A program made the translations under genes and the position numbers. Positions 12,221-28,075 of a stretch of DNA of 64,000 nt are shown here, one piece after another. The number at the start of each line of letters is the position of its first letter. Within the stretch, counting starts at the first letter, position 1. The notes beneath the pieces are model-generated. The model was given only the letters and a program-made list of their open reading frames with translations. It had not been told where the DNA came from and did not search any database. This DNA comes from Papio anubis (taxonomy: Eukaryota > Chordata > Mammalia > Primates > Cercopithecidae): the NCBI RefSeq assembly GCF_008728515.1, contig NC_044989.1, forward strand, positions 67,426,501 to 67,490,500, in the 5' to 3' direction.

Positions 12221-15200
12221 ATGACAGGATCAAATCTGCAAATATCAATATTAACTTTAAATGTAAATAGGCAAAATGCCTTTATTAAAAGGCAGAGGGT
12301 TACAAGTGGATAAAGAAGCAAGACCCAACCAAATGTTGTCTTCAACAGACCCATCTCACATGCAATGACATCCATAGTCTCAAAGTAAAGGAATGGATAA
12401 AAATCTACCAAACAAATGGAGAAAAGAAAAAAGCAGGGTTTGGTATTCTAATTTCAGATAAAACAAATGTTAAAGCAATAATGATCAAAAAAGACAAAAA
12501 AAAGACATTACATAATGCTAAAAGGTTCGATTCAGCAAGAAGACCTAACTATCCTAAACATATATGCACCCATTACAGGAGCAGCCAGATGTATAAAACA
12601 AGTTCTTAAAGACCTATGAAGAGACTCATATAACCACACAATAATATTGGAAGACTTCAACATTCCACCGGCAGCATTGGACAGATCATTAAGGCAGAAA
12701 ACTAACAAAGACATCTGGGAACTGAACTCACACTTGACCAAATGGACTTAGCAGATATCCATATAACTCTCCACCCCAAAATAACACAATATACAATCTT
12801 CTCATCTGCACTTAGCACATATTATAAAATTGGCCACACAATGGGCCATAAAACAATTCTCAGCAAATTAAAAACAAAAAAACAAAAAAACAAAAAAACG
12901 AAATAACACCAACCACATTCTTGGACCACAGCACAATAAAAATAGATATTAATACTAAGAAGATCATACAAAGTCATACAATTATATAGAAGTTAAATAA
13001 TGTGTTCCTAAATGACTTTGGGGTAAATAATGAAATTAAGGCAGAAATCAAGAAATTCTATGAAACTAATGAGAACTCATATACAACATACCAGAATCTC
13101 TGGTACACACTAAAGCAATATTAAGAAGAAAGTTTATGGCAATAAACACCCACATCAAAAAGTTAGAAAACTATCAAATTAACAACCTAACATTGCAACT
13201 AGAGAAACTAGAAAAACAAGAGTAAACCAACCCCAAAGCTAGCAGAAGACAAGAAATTACCAAAATCAGAGCTGACCTGAATAAAATTGAGACGCAAAAA
13301 AGTACAAAACATCAACAAATTCAGGAATTGGTCATTTGAAAGAATAAGTAAGATTGACAGAACACTAGTTAAACCAATAAAGAAAAAAGAGAATATCCAG
13401 ATAAACAAAATCAGAAATGAAAAGGGGACGTTACCACTGACCCCACAGAAATACAAAAAGAAGCCTTCAGAGATACTATGAACACCTCTATGAACACAAA
13501 CTAGAAAGCCTAGAAGAAACAGATAGATTTTTCTGGAAACATACACCTTCCCAAGACAAAACCAGGAAAAAAATAAATCCCTGAACAGACCAATAATGAG
13601 TTCTGAAATTGAATCAGTATTAAAAGACCTTCCAACCAGAAAAGCCCAGGACTAGATGGATTCACACTCAAATTCTACCAGATGTATAAAGAAAAGCTGG
13701 TACTATTTCTACTGAAACTATTCCAAAAACAATGGAGGAGGAGGGACTCCTCCCCAACTCATTCTATGAGGCCAGCATCATCTTAATACCAAAACCTGGC
13801 AGAGACACAACAAAAAAAGAAAACTTCAGGCCAATATCCTTGAAGAACATCAATGCAAATCTCCTCAACAAAATGCTAGCAAACCAAATCCAGCAGCACG
13901 TCAAAGCTAATCCACCACAATCAAGTAGGCTTTATTCCTGGGATGCCAGGTCGGTTCAACAAATGTAAATCAACAAATGTGATTCATTACATAAACAAAC
14001 AAACAAAAAAAAATCCCCACATGATCATCTCAATAGAAGCAGAAAAAAAGTTTTGATAAAATTTAACATCCCTTCATGTAAAAAACACTCAAAACTAGGC
14101 ATTGGAAGAACATATCTCAAAACAATAAAAGCCATCTGTGACAAACACACAGCCAGCATCATACTGAATGGGTAAAAGCTGGAAGCATCCCCCTTCAGAA
14201 CCAAAACAAGATAAAAATGCCCACTCTTGCCACTCCTATTCAACACAGTACTGGAAGTCCTAACCAGAGCAATCAGACAAGAGTAAGAAATACAGAACAT
14301 CCAAATAGGAAGAGGGGAAGTCAAACTATTTCCGTTTGTAGATTATATGATTCTATACCTGGAAAATTCCTTAATCTCTGCCCAATAAATCCTAAATCTG
14401 ATAAACAACGTTAGCAAAGTTTCAGGATACAAAATTAAGTGTACAAAAATCAGTAGCAGTCTTCCACACCAACAACATCCAAGCTGAGAACAAAATCAAG
14501 AACACAATCCCATTCACAATAGCTACAAAGGGAATAAAATACTTAGGAATACAGCCAACCAGGGAGGTGAAAGATGTCTACAATGAGAACAACAAAACAC
14601 TGCTCAAGAAATCAGAGAAAACACAAACAAACGGAAAAACATTTCATACTCATGGATTGGAAGAATCAATATTGTTAAAATAACTATATTGCCCAAAGAA
14701 ATGTACAGATTCAATGATGTTCTTATCAAACTACCAATGACATTCTTCACAGAATTAGAAAAAACTATTTTAAAATTCATCTGAAACAAAAAAGAGCCTG
14801 AATATGCAAAGCAATATTAGGCAAAAAGAAAAACGCTGGAGACATCATATTACCTGACTCCAAAGTGTACTACAAGGCTATAGTAACCCAAAAGCATGCT
14901 ACTGGTACAAAAACAGACACACAGTCCAACGGAACTGAATAGAGAACCCAGAAATAAAGCCACTCACCTACAACCATCTGAACTTCGAAAAAGTTGACAA
15001 AAGCAAGAAATGAGGAAAGGACTCCTCATTCACTAAATGGTGCAGTGATAACTGGCTAGCCCTATGCAGAGGATTGAAACCGGACTTCCTTACACAATAT
15101 GCAAAAATTAGCTCTAGATGAATTAAAGACTTAAATGTAAAACTGAAAATGACAAAATCTCTGGAAAATAATCTCAGAAATAGCATTGTGAACGTAGGCC

Positions 15201-16036
15201 CTCACAAAGATTTCATAACAAAGATGCCAAAGGCAATTGTAAGAAAACAAAAATTGATAAATGGGACATAATTAAAGAGCTTCTGCACAGCAAAAGAATA
15301 GAATAAGCAGACAACCTACAGAATAGGAGAAATTATTTGCAAACTGTGCATTTGACAAAGGTCTAATATCCAGAATCTATATGGAACTTAAACAAATTTA
15401 CAAGAAAATGTCAAACAACCCCATTAAAAAATGGGCAAAAGACATGAACAGATGATTTTCAAAAAAAGATATGCATGCAGCCAAAAATGATATAAAAAAT
15501 GCTCAACATCACTATTAGAGAAATGCAAATGAAAACCACAATAAGATACTATCTCACATCAGCCAGAATGGCTATTATTAAACAGTCAAAAAGCAACAGG
15601 TGCTGGTGACATTGTGGAGAAAAGGGAATACTTATACACCGCTAGTGGGAATGTAATTTAGCTCAGCCATTATGGAAATATGTTTGGTAATTTCTTAGGG
15701 AGCTTAGAACTACCATTTTACCCAGTAATCCCATTGTTGGGTATATGTCCAAAGGAATAGAAATCATTTTACCATAAAGACACGTGCACACATATGTTTA
15801 TTGCAGCATTATTCGCAATAGCAGAGACATGGAATCAGCCTAAATGCCCATTGGTGGTAGATTGGATAAAGAAAATGTGGTACATACACACCATAGAATA
15901 CTATGTAGCCATATAAAAGAATGAGATCATGTACTTTTTAGCAATGTGGATGCAGCTGGAGGCCATTATCCTAAGCAAACTAATGCAGGAACGTAAAACT
16001 AAATATCACATGTTCTCACTTACAATTGGGAGCTGA
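12221..16036 (+). pseudogene. L1 ORF2p remnant (endonuclease and reverse transcriptase)
   Basis: The frame starts at ATG 12221 and ends at TGA 16034-16036, 3816 bp, close to the usual length of about 3.8 kb. An APE-type endonuclease comes first, then reverse transcriptase, then a Cys-rich C-terminus. Many stops and frameshifts occur. In the RT active-site motif the usual F/YADD reads Phe-Val-Asp-Tyr at 14335-14346: the second catalytic Asp codon has become TAT. Even without the stops the polymerase would be dead. Confidence 0.88.
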
Positions 16037-16190
16037 ACACTAAATACACATGGACACAAAGAAGGGAACAACAGACACCAGGGCCTACTTGAGGGTGGAG
16101 GGTGGGAGGAGGTAACGACAGAAAGGCTACTTATTGGGTACTATGCTTATTACCTGGATAATGAAATAAACTGTATACCCACAAAAATCA

Positions 16191-16889
16191 GGATTCAAAT
16201 GCAGCTGCCATTTAGTTCAAAGATGTAGGAAATAAATATGGAAAAGCACTTCCCCCTGGGGATTAAACAGTGTTACAACAGTGGAAGTTTAGTGTCATGC
16301 TGGCACGGCCAATAATGGATATTAGATCCTGAGTGAGGGAATACCCATGAGGTCTTGAGCATACTGCATATGTGTGTATTTGTGATATCTGGGCCCTCTA
16401 AAGCATCAACCCCCTTTTCAGCTTCTAAGCTTACTGGCTGGGAAGATTTGTCCCTCCTCACAACTCATTATTCAGTTGTCTCCACAGCCTATCTTTCATT
16501 CTCTAAATACTTCTAATTTCCATTAGCTCTCTTCGTCTCTGCAATATGGTCTTCCTTCTCTCCATCCATCTTTCTTTTCCTCCTTTTTTTACTTTCTTTC
16601 TCCCTCTCCATTTCATTGCTTCCTTTTTATTTCATTGCACTTTCTGTTTTAAAACAATTTTTTTTCAAGAAATACATAGCATGCTGTCTCTTAGAATGTG
16701 TGTGTGTTGGAGGGGAGGAATGTATAAGCCTACAGAAAGACATATGAAAACATGAAAGTATTACCTCTCTTTAAACTTCTCAAATAAATATTTTCCCCAC
16801 AGAAAATTACTATTAAGACCTTAGCTTTTATATTCCTGGACCATTTTCAACACAGTTTGAAAGTATATACTTTCTTAAAAAAGGGAAAA

Positions 16890-16890
<1 letters not shown>
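16191..16890. other. Unassigned sequence with a pyrimidine-rich patch
   Basis: No repeat family was recognised. A loosely pyrimidine-rich region (TCC/TTC/CTT) covers about 16540-16620. The open frames are short and show no family motif. Confidence 0.4.
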
Positions 16891-18899
<2,009 letters not shown>

Positions 18900-18900
<1 letters not shown>

Positions 18901-21900
18901 TTATTACATATTATATATTTTATGTATATTTTTATTATAAAATTTTCAAGTAGATAGCCAAGGTGAATTGTACAGCTACCATCTAGATACAAAATATCTA
19001 GATTCTACCATTGACATTGTACTATAATTGCTTGTCACATATTTATTCATATATCAGTGTTTTTCATCTAATAAAACACTTTTTGAAACATTTCTAAGTA
19101 AACCATAGACATCAATACATTTTCTACATGCTTCAGCATTCACAGTATTAACTAGAGCTTTATATTTTTGTATATTTTTATTTTAAAAGTAATTTACTTA
19201 CAATGAAATGCACAAATCTTAAGTGAGTCTTTACTGAGTTTTGGGAAATGCACAAACCTGGCAACTAAAGCCCATTAGCCAGAAAATTCCCTTATTCCCT
19301 TTTTTAGTCAATCTGTGCTCTCACCTTCTCAAAGACAACCACTATTCTGAATTTTTCCTCCATCAGTTAACTTATCCTATTCTAAAAATTTTATGAGTGG
19401 TATTACACGCTATCTAATTTTTGTGTAAATATTATTTCACTTATTGTCTGTTTAGTGATAAAATTGAAGCACTTTTTCCTGTGTTTTTGACTATTTATGT
19501 ACCATCTTTTGTAAAGTGCCTGTTCAAATATTTTGCATTTAAAGAATCAAACTGAATTTTGCTTTTTACTATTTGGTTGTAAGAGTTCCTTGTATATCAT
19601 AGATTCCACACATTTTTTATATACATTTTGCAAATATTTCTCCTCCCAGGCTGTAGTCGCATATTTATGTATTTATATCTTTTGATAAACAGACATTGTT
19701 AATTTTGATAAAGTCTATTATGTTACTTTTTTCTATTGTATTAATATTTTCTGTTATTTGTTTATGAAAACTTTTAGTAGCCCCAAGTCATGAAGATATT
19801 ATTCTTTGCTTTACTCCCAAAGATTTATAAGTTTAGCTTTTATTTTTAGATATATATTCATCTCGAATTAATTTTTGTGTATTACACGAAGTAGGTATCA
19901 AGTTCCTTTTTCAAAACAATATCGATATTTAGTTATTCCAGCATGATTTGATGAAATTAGTTTTCTCATTGCATAACTTTGTCACAAATCGAATGACAAG
20001 GTATGTGCGAACATATTCTGGGTCTCCTGTTCCATTCCATTTATTTATGTGTTGATCCTTATGCCAGTCACTGTTTTAATTATTGTGATTTTGTAGAAAG
20101 TTTTGAAATCAAGTCATGTAAATCCTACAACTAAATTAGTTTTCAAAATTGTTTTGGATAGGTTAGGTCCTTTCCAGTTCAGTATAAAATTTAAAATCAG
20201 TTCAATGTCTACAGAAAAGGCTACTAGGTTTACACTTGAAATTTCACTGAATCTATAGATAAATTTGGGAAGAATTGGCATCATAATAACATTTAATTTT
20301 TTACTTTATGAACATGGTGTATCTCTTCACTTATTAAGTCTACTTTAATTTCTTTCCATGTTGTTTTGTAGTTTTCCTTGTAGAGATAATGCACATATTT
20401 TGTCATATTGATTCCCAAGTATTTTATAATTTAAACACTATTGTAAATGAATTTTTAAATTTAATTTTTCAACGGTTGGCTAAAGCTATATAAAAATTCT
20501 ATTGAATATTGTATATTTACCTTGTATAGTATAAACTAATGAAATTCACTTATTATTTATGAAGTTGTTTTGTATATTAAGGATTTTCTACAAAAACAAT
20601 CATACCATCTGCAAATAGAAACGATATTCTTTCTTTTAAATTTTTATAGCTTTTGTCATATTTTTTATTTGCATTATTGCAATGGCTAGAACTTCTATTT
20701 GCACTTGATTTTAGCGAAAAGGCCAAGAAGCAGTAGAATATCCATTTGAATAGAAGTTGTAAGTAGATATTCTTCTTTATTACCAATCTTAGAGAGAAAG
20801 CATTTAATATCTTACCATCAAACAAGAAATTATCTGTAGAATTTTCATAGTGACTTTTATCAGATATCTTGAATTTTCTAAGGATGTTGGCATAAACACC
20901 TGTTGAATCTTGCCAAATGCTCTTTCTATATTTACTAAAATAATCATGGGAATTGTTTCCCATTTATTCTCTTTAGATAGTGAATTATTTGATTTATTTT
21001 TAAACACTTTTAGATTTTCTAAGTAGATGACAATGACAGTTTGTTCTCTTCTAATATATACACATGTCATATTGCTTTTCTTTCCTTCTTGCTGCATACA
21101 TTCAGCCCTCTACCATGATGCTGAGTAAACATCTAATGGCAATTGAGTTTATTATAAGTCTTTTAAAATTAAGAATGGTAGTTGAACAATGCCTTTTCTA
21201 AATTATTAAAATAATCATATATTTATTTCTAAAATATATTAACAGATTTATTACGTGCATGGATTTCCTAGTGCTGAACTATTCTTATATTACTAAACAT
21301 TACTTGATCATGATACATTCTTCTTTCTAATAGATGACTACGAATTTTTATCTTATTTAAAGTTTTTGTGTGCATATTGTTTGTGCTCTGTTTTTTTTAA
21401 ATTGTAGTATCAACGCTATATTTGCCTTGTCTTAGGCAATTAGTTTTCTTCTTTTACAATGTTATAGGAAAATATAAATAACAGTTATTTTCTGTTGCTT
21501 GAATGTTTGATTAAGTTATATATAAAACCATCTGCATCTGATCTCTTTCCTTTGCAGGCAAATGTCTCATAAAATTATCGATCTATTCATGTATCTTTTA
21601 CTTTAATTTAAAAAATTCACATTTTCCTATAAAATTATGTATTTCATATAGAATTTCTTATATAAAATTATACATAATATCTTATAATTTTAAATTATCC
21701 TTTCTATCTATATCTATGGCGCCTTTTTTGGTTCTAATAGTTTTTATTTATATTTTTTCTATATTTTTATAAGCTTTGACAGAGGGTGGCTATTTTGTTC
21801 ATCGTTTATTAGAACTAGATCTTGGTTTTACGTATCAATTGTATTGATCTGAATTTTGATTTCAGACTCATTCTCTCCTGTTTTATTATGCTCCCTCTTT

Positions 21901-22380
21901 ATTTCTGGTTCCAAGCATTTTCTAATAAATGCACTATGGCTATTAATTTTCTTTTGATTACTGCTTTGGATATAACTCATCAGTTTTTCTATGCAGTGCT
22001 CTCATTGTCATTCACATCTAAGTAGCCTTTACATTATGTTTATTTTTTATTTTTTAACCCCAATATTAAATAAAATAGTATTTTAAAAATCTCAGCAGTT
22101 TGGGTTTTTTTTTTGGTATTAGCAATTTATTTTTTTGTTAAAATGTACCTTATATTGTTTCTGCTGATTGGAATCCTTTGGGATTTCCATTGTAGCCTAC
22201 AATATTGTCAATTTTTATAATTTATCATGAGTGTTTTAAAATATGCAGTCTTAATTTTATTTTTATTGACATTACCTGTATATTACTTTTGTTCTCTTGA
22301 TCTGTTAATTTTTGAAAAGGAGTGGTTGCATCTTACTCTGGTTAAATCCCTATGTGCTTTGAAATAATTTTTGCTTTATG
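18900..22380 (-). mobile_element. Second ancient L1 (L1M-type), antisense
   Basis: The 3' UTR complement comes first, near 19190-19380: an ACAATGAAATGCACAAATCT block, a CACCTTCTCAAAGACAACCA block, and a TTAGTCAATCTGTGCTCTCA block. ORF2 complement follows: TTCCTTGTATATCATAG and TTTGCAAATATTTCTCCTCC near 19590-19650, a CTGGGTCTCCTGTTCCATTC block near 20018, and a CTGAATCTATAGATAAATTT block near 20249. The order matches an L1 read from its 3' end. A new L1 3' end here, after ORF2 in the segment before it, shows two separate insertions. The upper end near 22380 is approximate. Confidence 0.7.
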
Positions 22381-22429
22381 AACATTTCCAAACTATATTC
22401 TTCATACTATAAAAATCATCTTTTTGAAA

Positions 22430-23430
22430 AATTTTCAAAATGTATTCAGTGTCTATCATGTACCAGATACTTAGATATACTGGTCAGTAAGACAGAATTG
22501 TACCTTCTCTGCCTTAAGGTCATACAGTCTTCTAAAAATAATCACAGTAATTTCTGGTAATGATAATGCTATGAAGACAATAAGGACAGGGGAGTAAAGT
22601 GGGTTAAGTACATTAGAAAACAGCATTAATAATGAGCTCACAAAGACTTTTAAGCAGAGGAGTAACTATGTAACTTATATTAAAATAGAGCATTTTGGAC
22701 GCTCTAGGGATGTTAAAATTAAAAACAGGAACATCATCTAACAAGCTATTGCAGTGGATTAGAAAAGGTGTGATGATGGTTTGCATTAGGATCACGGTGG
22801 GCCAAATCAGTGAGGAGGATGTGATAGAAGTATTACTTTCAAGGCTTTGGCTTAAGCTACTGAATAGATGGTACAATCTTCACTGGACTGTACAGAAACA
22901 CATTTGAGAATGTAGAAACACTAAGGACAGAAACACATTTGAGAATGTAGAGTATGAGTGGGCATTTTAAGAGGTAACTGGGCAGGGATTGTGTGGAAAT
23001 CAAGATTTGCTTTGAAAATGTCACAGTCCTTATTAACATGCAACTGGATATATCAAGAAGGAAGCTGGATACATGAGCCTGGAATTCAAAGGAGTAATCA
23101 GGACTGGAAACTAACGTTGAGAGTCGATAGCATACAGATAAAGTCATGGAACTGGACGAATTTACATAGAGACTTTGCATAAATGAAGATATGGGAGCTG
23201 ATACTGATCCTGGATCGACGAGCACTTAGAACAGCATAGAGAAGGAGAAGAAGGGGTGAGAAAAGGAGCTTGAGTTACAGCAACTTAATAAATATAAATG
23301 AAACCAAGAGAAACAAGTCAGACAAGACAAAAGAACATATGCTTCCAGAAAAAAGAAATGATCAAATGTGTTGAATGCAACTGAGATGTAGAATATGATG
23401 AGAATGAAAGATTATCACTATCTTTGGCCA
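22430..23430 (-). mobile_element. L2 LINE, antisense, with reverse-transcriptase remnant
   Basis: The + strand carries decayed complements of the L2 3' part: an AAGCAGAGGAGTAACTATGT block, an AAGCTATTGCAGTGGATTAG block, and a GCATACAGATAAAGTCATGG block. On the minus strand the frame at 22857-23225 includes SSPDYSFEFQAHVSSFLLDI, which resembles the region just after the catalytic YADD of CR1/L2 reverse transcriptases. The motif itself is lost. This is an old mammalian relic. Confidence 0.65.
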
Positions 23431-25654
23431 CATGGAAGAAATTAATAACATTGACAGAAGGAATTTCCAACCAGAGTTGGGGATTGAAAATAAATGCAAA
23501 AGATTTGTGCGGTGAATGGAAAGTAATGAAGTAGAAGTAGCAAGTGTTTTGGATTTATCTCAGTGAAATTCAGAGAAACAATGTATTGAATTGGGTTGTT
23601 TTTCATGTATGTACTGATGTAACAAAAGGAAAGGTCATTTCATCTAATAAATTCAATTCAGGAGATTGAGGTGATCCCATTTATTTCATTCAGTTAACTA
23701 TTTAAACCCTGCATTGTTTTCTTCCTGGGATGTTCCCAGATCGATGGAGTAAATTAAGTATTTAAAGCAAACAAACAAATACAAACCTTGACCACTTTGA
23801 GTTGATGTGACGAATATTCCTGTTTTTCTGGGTCTGTCAAAACTTCATTGTTTCTATTGTGAAATGCTGCATTCCCCATTAATTACATCATTTGGGAGAT
23901 AATTCATCACTGCTGAAACTTTCCCACCAGAAACCTTGGACATGATACAGGTTTTCACTTTGGTTCCATTAAGATTTTATTTTAATACATCTAACCTTCT
24001 GTCTGACAAAGGTGATTTTTTTTTCTTGCTCTACTTTTCATCTCTAGTGTAATGCCAAAAATGAGGTTTCTCATGCACCATCTTATTACTGGTAGCAATT
24101 GTATCGTATCAAGTGACTTTTCTGGCAGCCAGCAGCAAGATTTTAAAAAACTAATAAAACACTTTCTTTTCACTTAGAAATAGAAAATCCCAAGGTGCTT
24201 GATTAAATGTATTCTGTCTCTTTTTACCAATAATTTCATGAAAGTTGAATAGGAATACTTGATCACTTTACAACCATCTCCTTTCTTAATGAAATAAAGA
24301 CATGTTGAAAATAGTATCTCTACATACTGTCTCAATGATCCCAAACATGTGATTCATACTCACATAGGGAATCTCGTAACTAATCTTTTTAGACATATTA
24401 ATTTATATTTCAGCCCAAACTCTTGATTCTTTTGAATAGGACTCAGAAGGGTAGGAGAAAAATAGCATTCATATTTTTAACAGCTAGAGTCTCTTTGAAA
24501 ATCCCTTAGGAAAGAGACCTATTTTCAAAATAGAATAAAGCATGATTTTGAAGGAAGTTGCAATAGGTCTTGTGCAAAAATGATGGCAAATGGACACTGT
24601 GACCACTTCAGTTTGTGGAGGGCAGTTCTCACCAAGGCCTTACCTGGATTATCTAGAAAACCAGCTTTTATCTAAGAGGGATGTGAAGATTTGGCTGCTC
24701 AGAGAGGCATCCAAAGAGATTATAGAGATGAGCAGTTGTAATAAGGGAGTATTCTCAACAGCTGGGAGAAAATGTTGTTTGCCAAAACTACCCACTGTTA
24801 TTTCATAAATTAAAACATGGATTTCTCTTAATTTTCAATAGATGTTGTATCTATAAAAGAATATATGCTCAGAACAGTGACTGGTCTTCTTGGTAATTGG
24901 AGCAACATTTTAAGAAATCTAAGTATAAAACTGACTTAAGCCTTGAAATGCTTGTAGAAATCAGAATTCTGCCAGTAACATGTTGGGAAGGAATTTGCCA
25001 GATTGAGTTTCAGTGTTAATAGATTCAGATTTGTTGGCCATTCTACTTGATTGGTAGATAAAAGTGGTTATCTGTGGATAACGGAGTTAGCAAATGAATG
25101 TCAATGGATCAAAAAATACGCCTTGCAAAGTGAAATCCTGGAATGTGGAAATTGAAGAACCTTTGTACCATGAACCAGTATTATCTGGTAGATACATGAT
25201 AAAGTAAACAATCAGGAACCGTATCTGACATCTTTCTGTAATGACTGTAATGGTCAGAAATGTAACTCAGTGAAAACATTTCCTACTGATTTGGGGTCAA
25301 TCTTAATATGTTACCCAGGTTAATGTCACCCTTTCTCTAGGAAATAATAAAGAAGTGGTTGTATCCTCATCTCAGAGGAAGTCCAAAGGGAACTTTGAAT
25401 TGCTTGTAATGATTGCCTTCTATTGGCCTGAATGAATTAACAGCCTCCTCAGGGAATGGTGTTCGGTCTGTGCCAAAAAGATAGAGAACTTTAAGCTTGT
25501 AACTGAAGAATGTGTCAGGAATTAAAAAGAGGATGTCAGCAGATACCAAGATCTGCTGGAGGAGAAATGCATAGCCTATGATTATTAACGGGCCGATTAT
25601 CTAAGCTCTCTGTTTATCCTCTAGTTATATTTTTCATGTAATAGGATAACATTT
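23431..25654. other. Repeat-poor unique sequence
   Basis: I recognise no Alu, L1, LTR or DNA transposon here. The open frames are short and lack family features. Together with 25901-27780 this is the longest stretch of the window without young insertions. Confidence 0.45.
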
Positions 25655-25900
25655 CACTAAGGTTTTATTCTATGTCAGGCTCTGTGCTGATGTTTACTGT
25701 GTATTTAACCCACTGGGAGGGGTGTTATTGATACTGTTTTACAAGTGAGAAGAATTGGGACCAAGAGATGTTAAAACCAAAACCAAAACAAAAAAACCTA
25801 TCCTGATTTACTCAGCTAGCAAGAGCAGAGTTGGGATTTAAAACCTAGACAGTGTGACTCTAACTATATACTCCTAACCATTATGCTACACTGTCACCTC
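25655..25900 (-). mobile_element. MIR SINE, antisense
   Basis: Antisense MIR blocks are visible: TGTTTTACAAGTGAGAAGAA, a TACTCAGCTAGCAAGAGCAG block, GTTGGGATTTAAAACCTAGA, and ACCATTATGCTACACTGTC at the tRNA-derived head end. A short A/C-rich interruption lies at about 25774-25796. Confidence 0.85.
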
Positions 25901-27779
25901 TAACCTAAGGATTGGCCTATGCCACAAAGAGGCAGACAGAGTTTAAATCAATAAAGAGAATAAAGAAATTATCTCAATTGAATGCTAGCTTTGCATTTTC
26001 AATGAGGCACAGTTTTTTCTGCCCTCCATTATCAAAATTAAGGGAATTATATCTGCTAAGATTTTATATTTTGGGGGGAAAGTTTGGAAAATATCTGGCT
26101 GATAATCAAGGCAGTAAACTACTGCAACCTACATTATGATTGCTCCTGGTAAGAAATTGCATTTTTGAAAACATGGCATTTATGAAAACATAGATCAATC
26201 AGTACTCAATAGTTATTATCCCTTTTACTGTAAATTTGACAATTAGAAAAAAGCACTAGAGATGAAGTCTTTTCACATAATCTTTATGCATGAGTAATTC
26301 CCGGCATAGACTCTAAGAAAGATAAAGGAGGATAATAATAGAATAGAAGGATATGAGAAACTTGAAAACCCCAGTATGTAAAACTGATGAGAGAGTGAAA
26401 TGCCAGAACATTTTATTCACACTTAAGCTTCTAGGGAAAAATAATCGGTGAGGATCAACTTGTCCAAGGTTATCCAGTTGTCTTTCTGGCTGAGCAATTT
26501 GAGATTTGAGATTTTATTGTGTTTATCAAAACTCTAATACCACACTCAGAATATTCTCAATCAGCTCTGCTTCATTTTTTAGGGTTTGGGGGTTAGGAGG
26601 GCAATTTCACATTGTAAGATAAGTTACTCATAGGCATTTCTTTTTATCAAATAGTCATTTATGAGGAATTTAGTTTTGATTAAGTAGAAGGTATTAAACA
26701 TTTTTCCACTAAGAACTGTTATGGTTGACACTAAAACTCTGTCGAATGACACACAAATCCTCTACTCATTTATTTTCTCAGTTTAGTGTTTGAAAAGCTG
26801 AAAATACCTTGTCCAATCTTTGGTTTGCTGTCAAAAAAATACGTTTCTTCCAGCCAAGGATAATAATAACTGTTCATTTTACCAAAAAGCCATAATGCAA
26901 AAAATGTCCCCCTCTTTTTTTTTGTCATGGAAATATAAACTTAAGAATTAAGATTGGGTTGTTTGCCTGACAGAGTTAGAATCAGAGAGAGCATAATAAC
27001 ACGCGAAGAGTTTTGTAATGCCTTAAAAAGTCTATATGGACTTGCTGTGGTTTCCTAGAACCTTCCAAGTGATTTAATCTCTAAACTTCCAAGTCACCTA
27101 GAAACTTTTAACTCAGACAGTTTTTAAAATTGTGCTTTCTCATCTCTTCATTGAAAGATACAAGAAATTGAAATAATAGTAAACATAATTTCTTTTATCC
27201 AACTTGGCCTAGGAATAAGATAATCTTCGATTAATCATCCAAACTGGAACATCAATTTGAGTAAAAGAGGTCATTATTAATAATTGCCACAGGTGTAAAA
27301 TGCATCTATTCAATGGGTGTTGTTACCAACCTAGAAGCAATTTCCCTGGACGTGAAGTGACTAGAAATGACTACAGGAATTGAAAAATCTTAAAATTCAA
27401 AATACTTTGGAAAGCAAAATTGCTTTGTTCTCTGGAGGCCTGTGAGAGTACATTAAATAGCTATGGAATTTTATTTCAGGTGTTTTCTCTAGATGACCAG
27501 GTTTTAAATTCTGAGCTTACAAGGATAGTTACTTTATTTAGTTCAGCTTATTAGCACATGTTGAACCTAAAAATCTCATTATTTCTTTTTAGCAATTCTC
27601 TTTAGTTTAAGACTCATTCATTTCTTCCCTGACTAGGTCTACAAAACACCAGCTATCTGTAAGCAAGATTACTGGTTAGTTACTTTTCTAATGACTACTA
27701 CGAATTTCCTCTGGTTCTTCTTAATGTCTCTGAGAAAACCATAAAGAAACCTGCTTGTGGGTTTTCCCCCACTTTTAAG
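25901..27779. other. Repeat-poor unique sequence, possible regulatory content
   Basis: No interspersed repeat was recognised. Around 27220-27300 there is a homeodomain-rich stretch (TTAATCATCC, TTATTAATAATTG) next to the E-box CAGGTG. Such motifs are common by chance in AT-rich DNA, so this is only suggestive. Confidence 0.35.
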
Positions 27780-28075
27780 CTTAGGTTTGTAGAATCTACT
27801 TTTCATCCAAAGCATTATCTGACCTCCCCACTAATTTATTGTAACATTCACTGTCTTCTTTTCTGGGTTCTTGTAACACTTAATGTCCTTGATGTTCATT
27901 AGAAGCACCATTTATTATTGCATTATATTTGAGCAATATTTTTGTGTATGTATATCATAATATCTCCATTAGACTGCAAGTTATTTGAAAACAAGGACCA
28001 AATCTCATGTTTATTTTCTCTTTTCTTTTCTGCTTTCCCATAACTAACACAGAATCTTGCTATGGCAGGGACAGA
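27780..28075 (+). mobile_element. L2 LINE 3' fragment
   Basis: The blocks ATTAGACTGCAAGTTATTTG, AAAACAAGGACCAAATCTCA and TAACACAGAATCTTGC follow the order of the L2 3' end. An ACATTCACTGTCTTCTTTTC block lies upstream. It is diverged and has no terminal tetramer tail. Confidence 0.6.

Larger units (their letters stand above)
10545..16190 (+). mobile_element. Near full-length L1 LINE (old primate L1PB/L1MA-type), inactive
   Basis: The order is 5' UTR-like (about 10545-11255), ORF1 remnant (11256-12178), a short spacer, ORF2 remnant (12221-16036) and a partial 3' UTR (16037-about 16190). The 5' UTR holds a GGAACACCTTGGCCACTCCA block and a GCCTTGGTCCCCA block typical of older primate L1 promoters. 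The 3' end stops without the usual AATAAA and poly(A) region, so it is truncated or too decayed to see. Many stops and frameshifts break both reading frames. The start coordinate is uncertain by about 200 bp. Confidence 0.88.

Noticed and set aside
20577..20963. 128-codon minus-strand frame
   Set aside because: It is decayed L1 ORF2 in its own orientation, part of the old antisense L1, not an independent gene.
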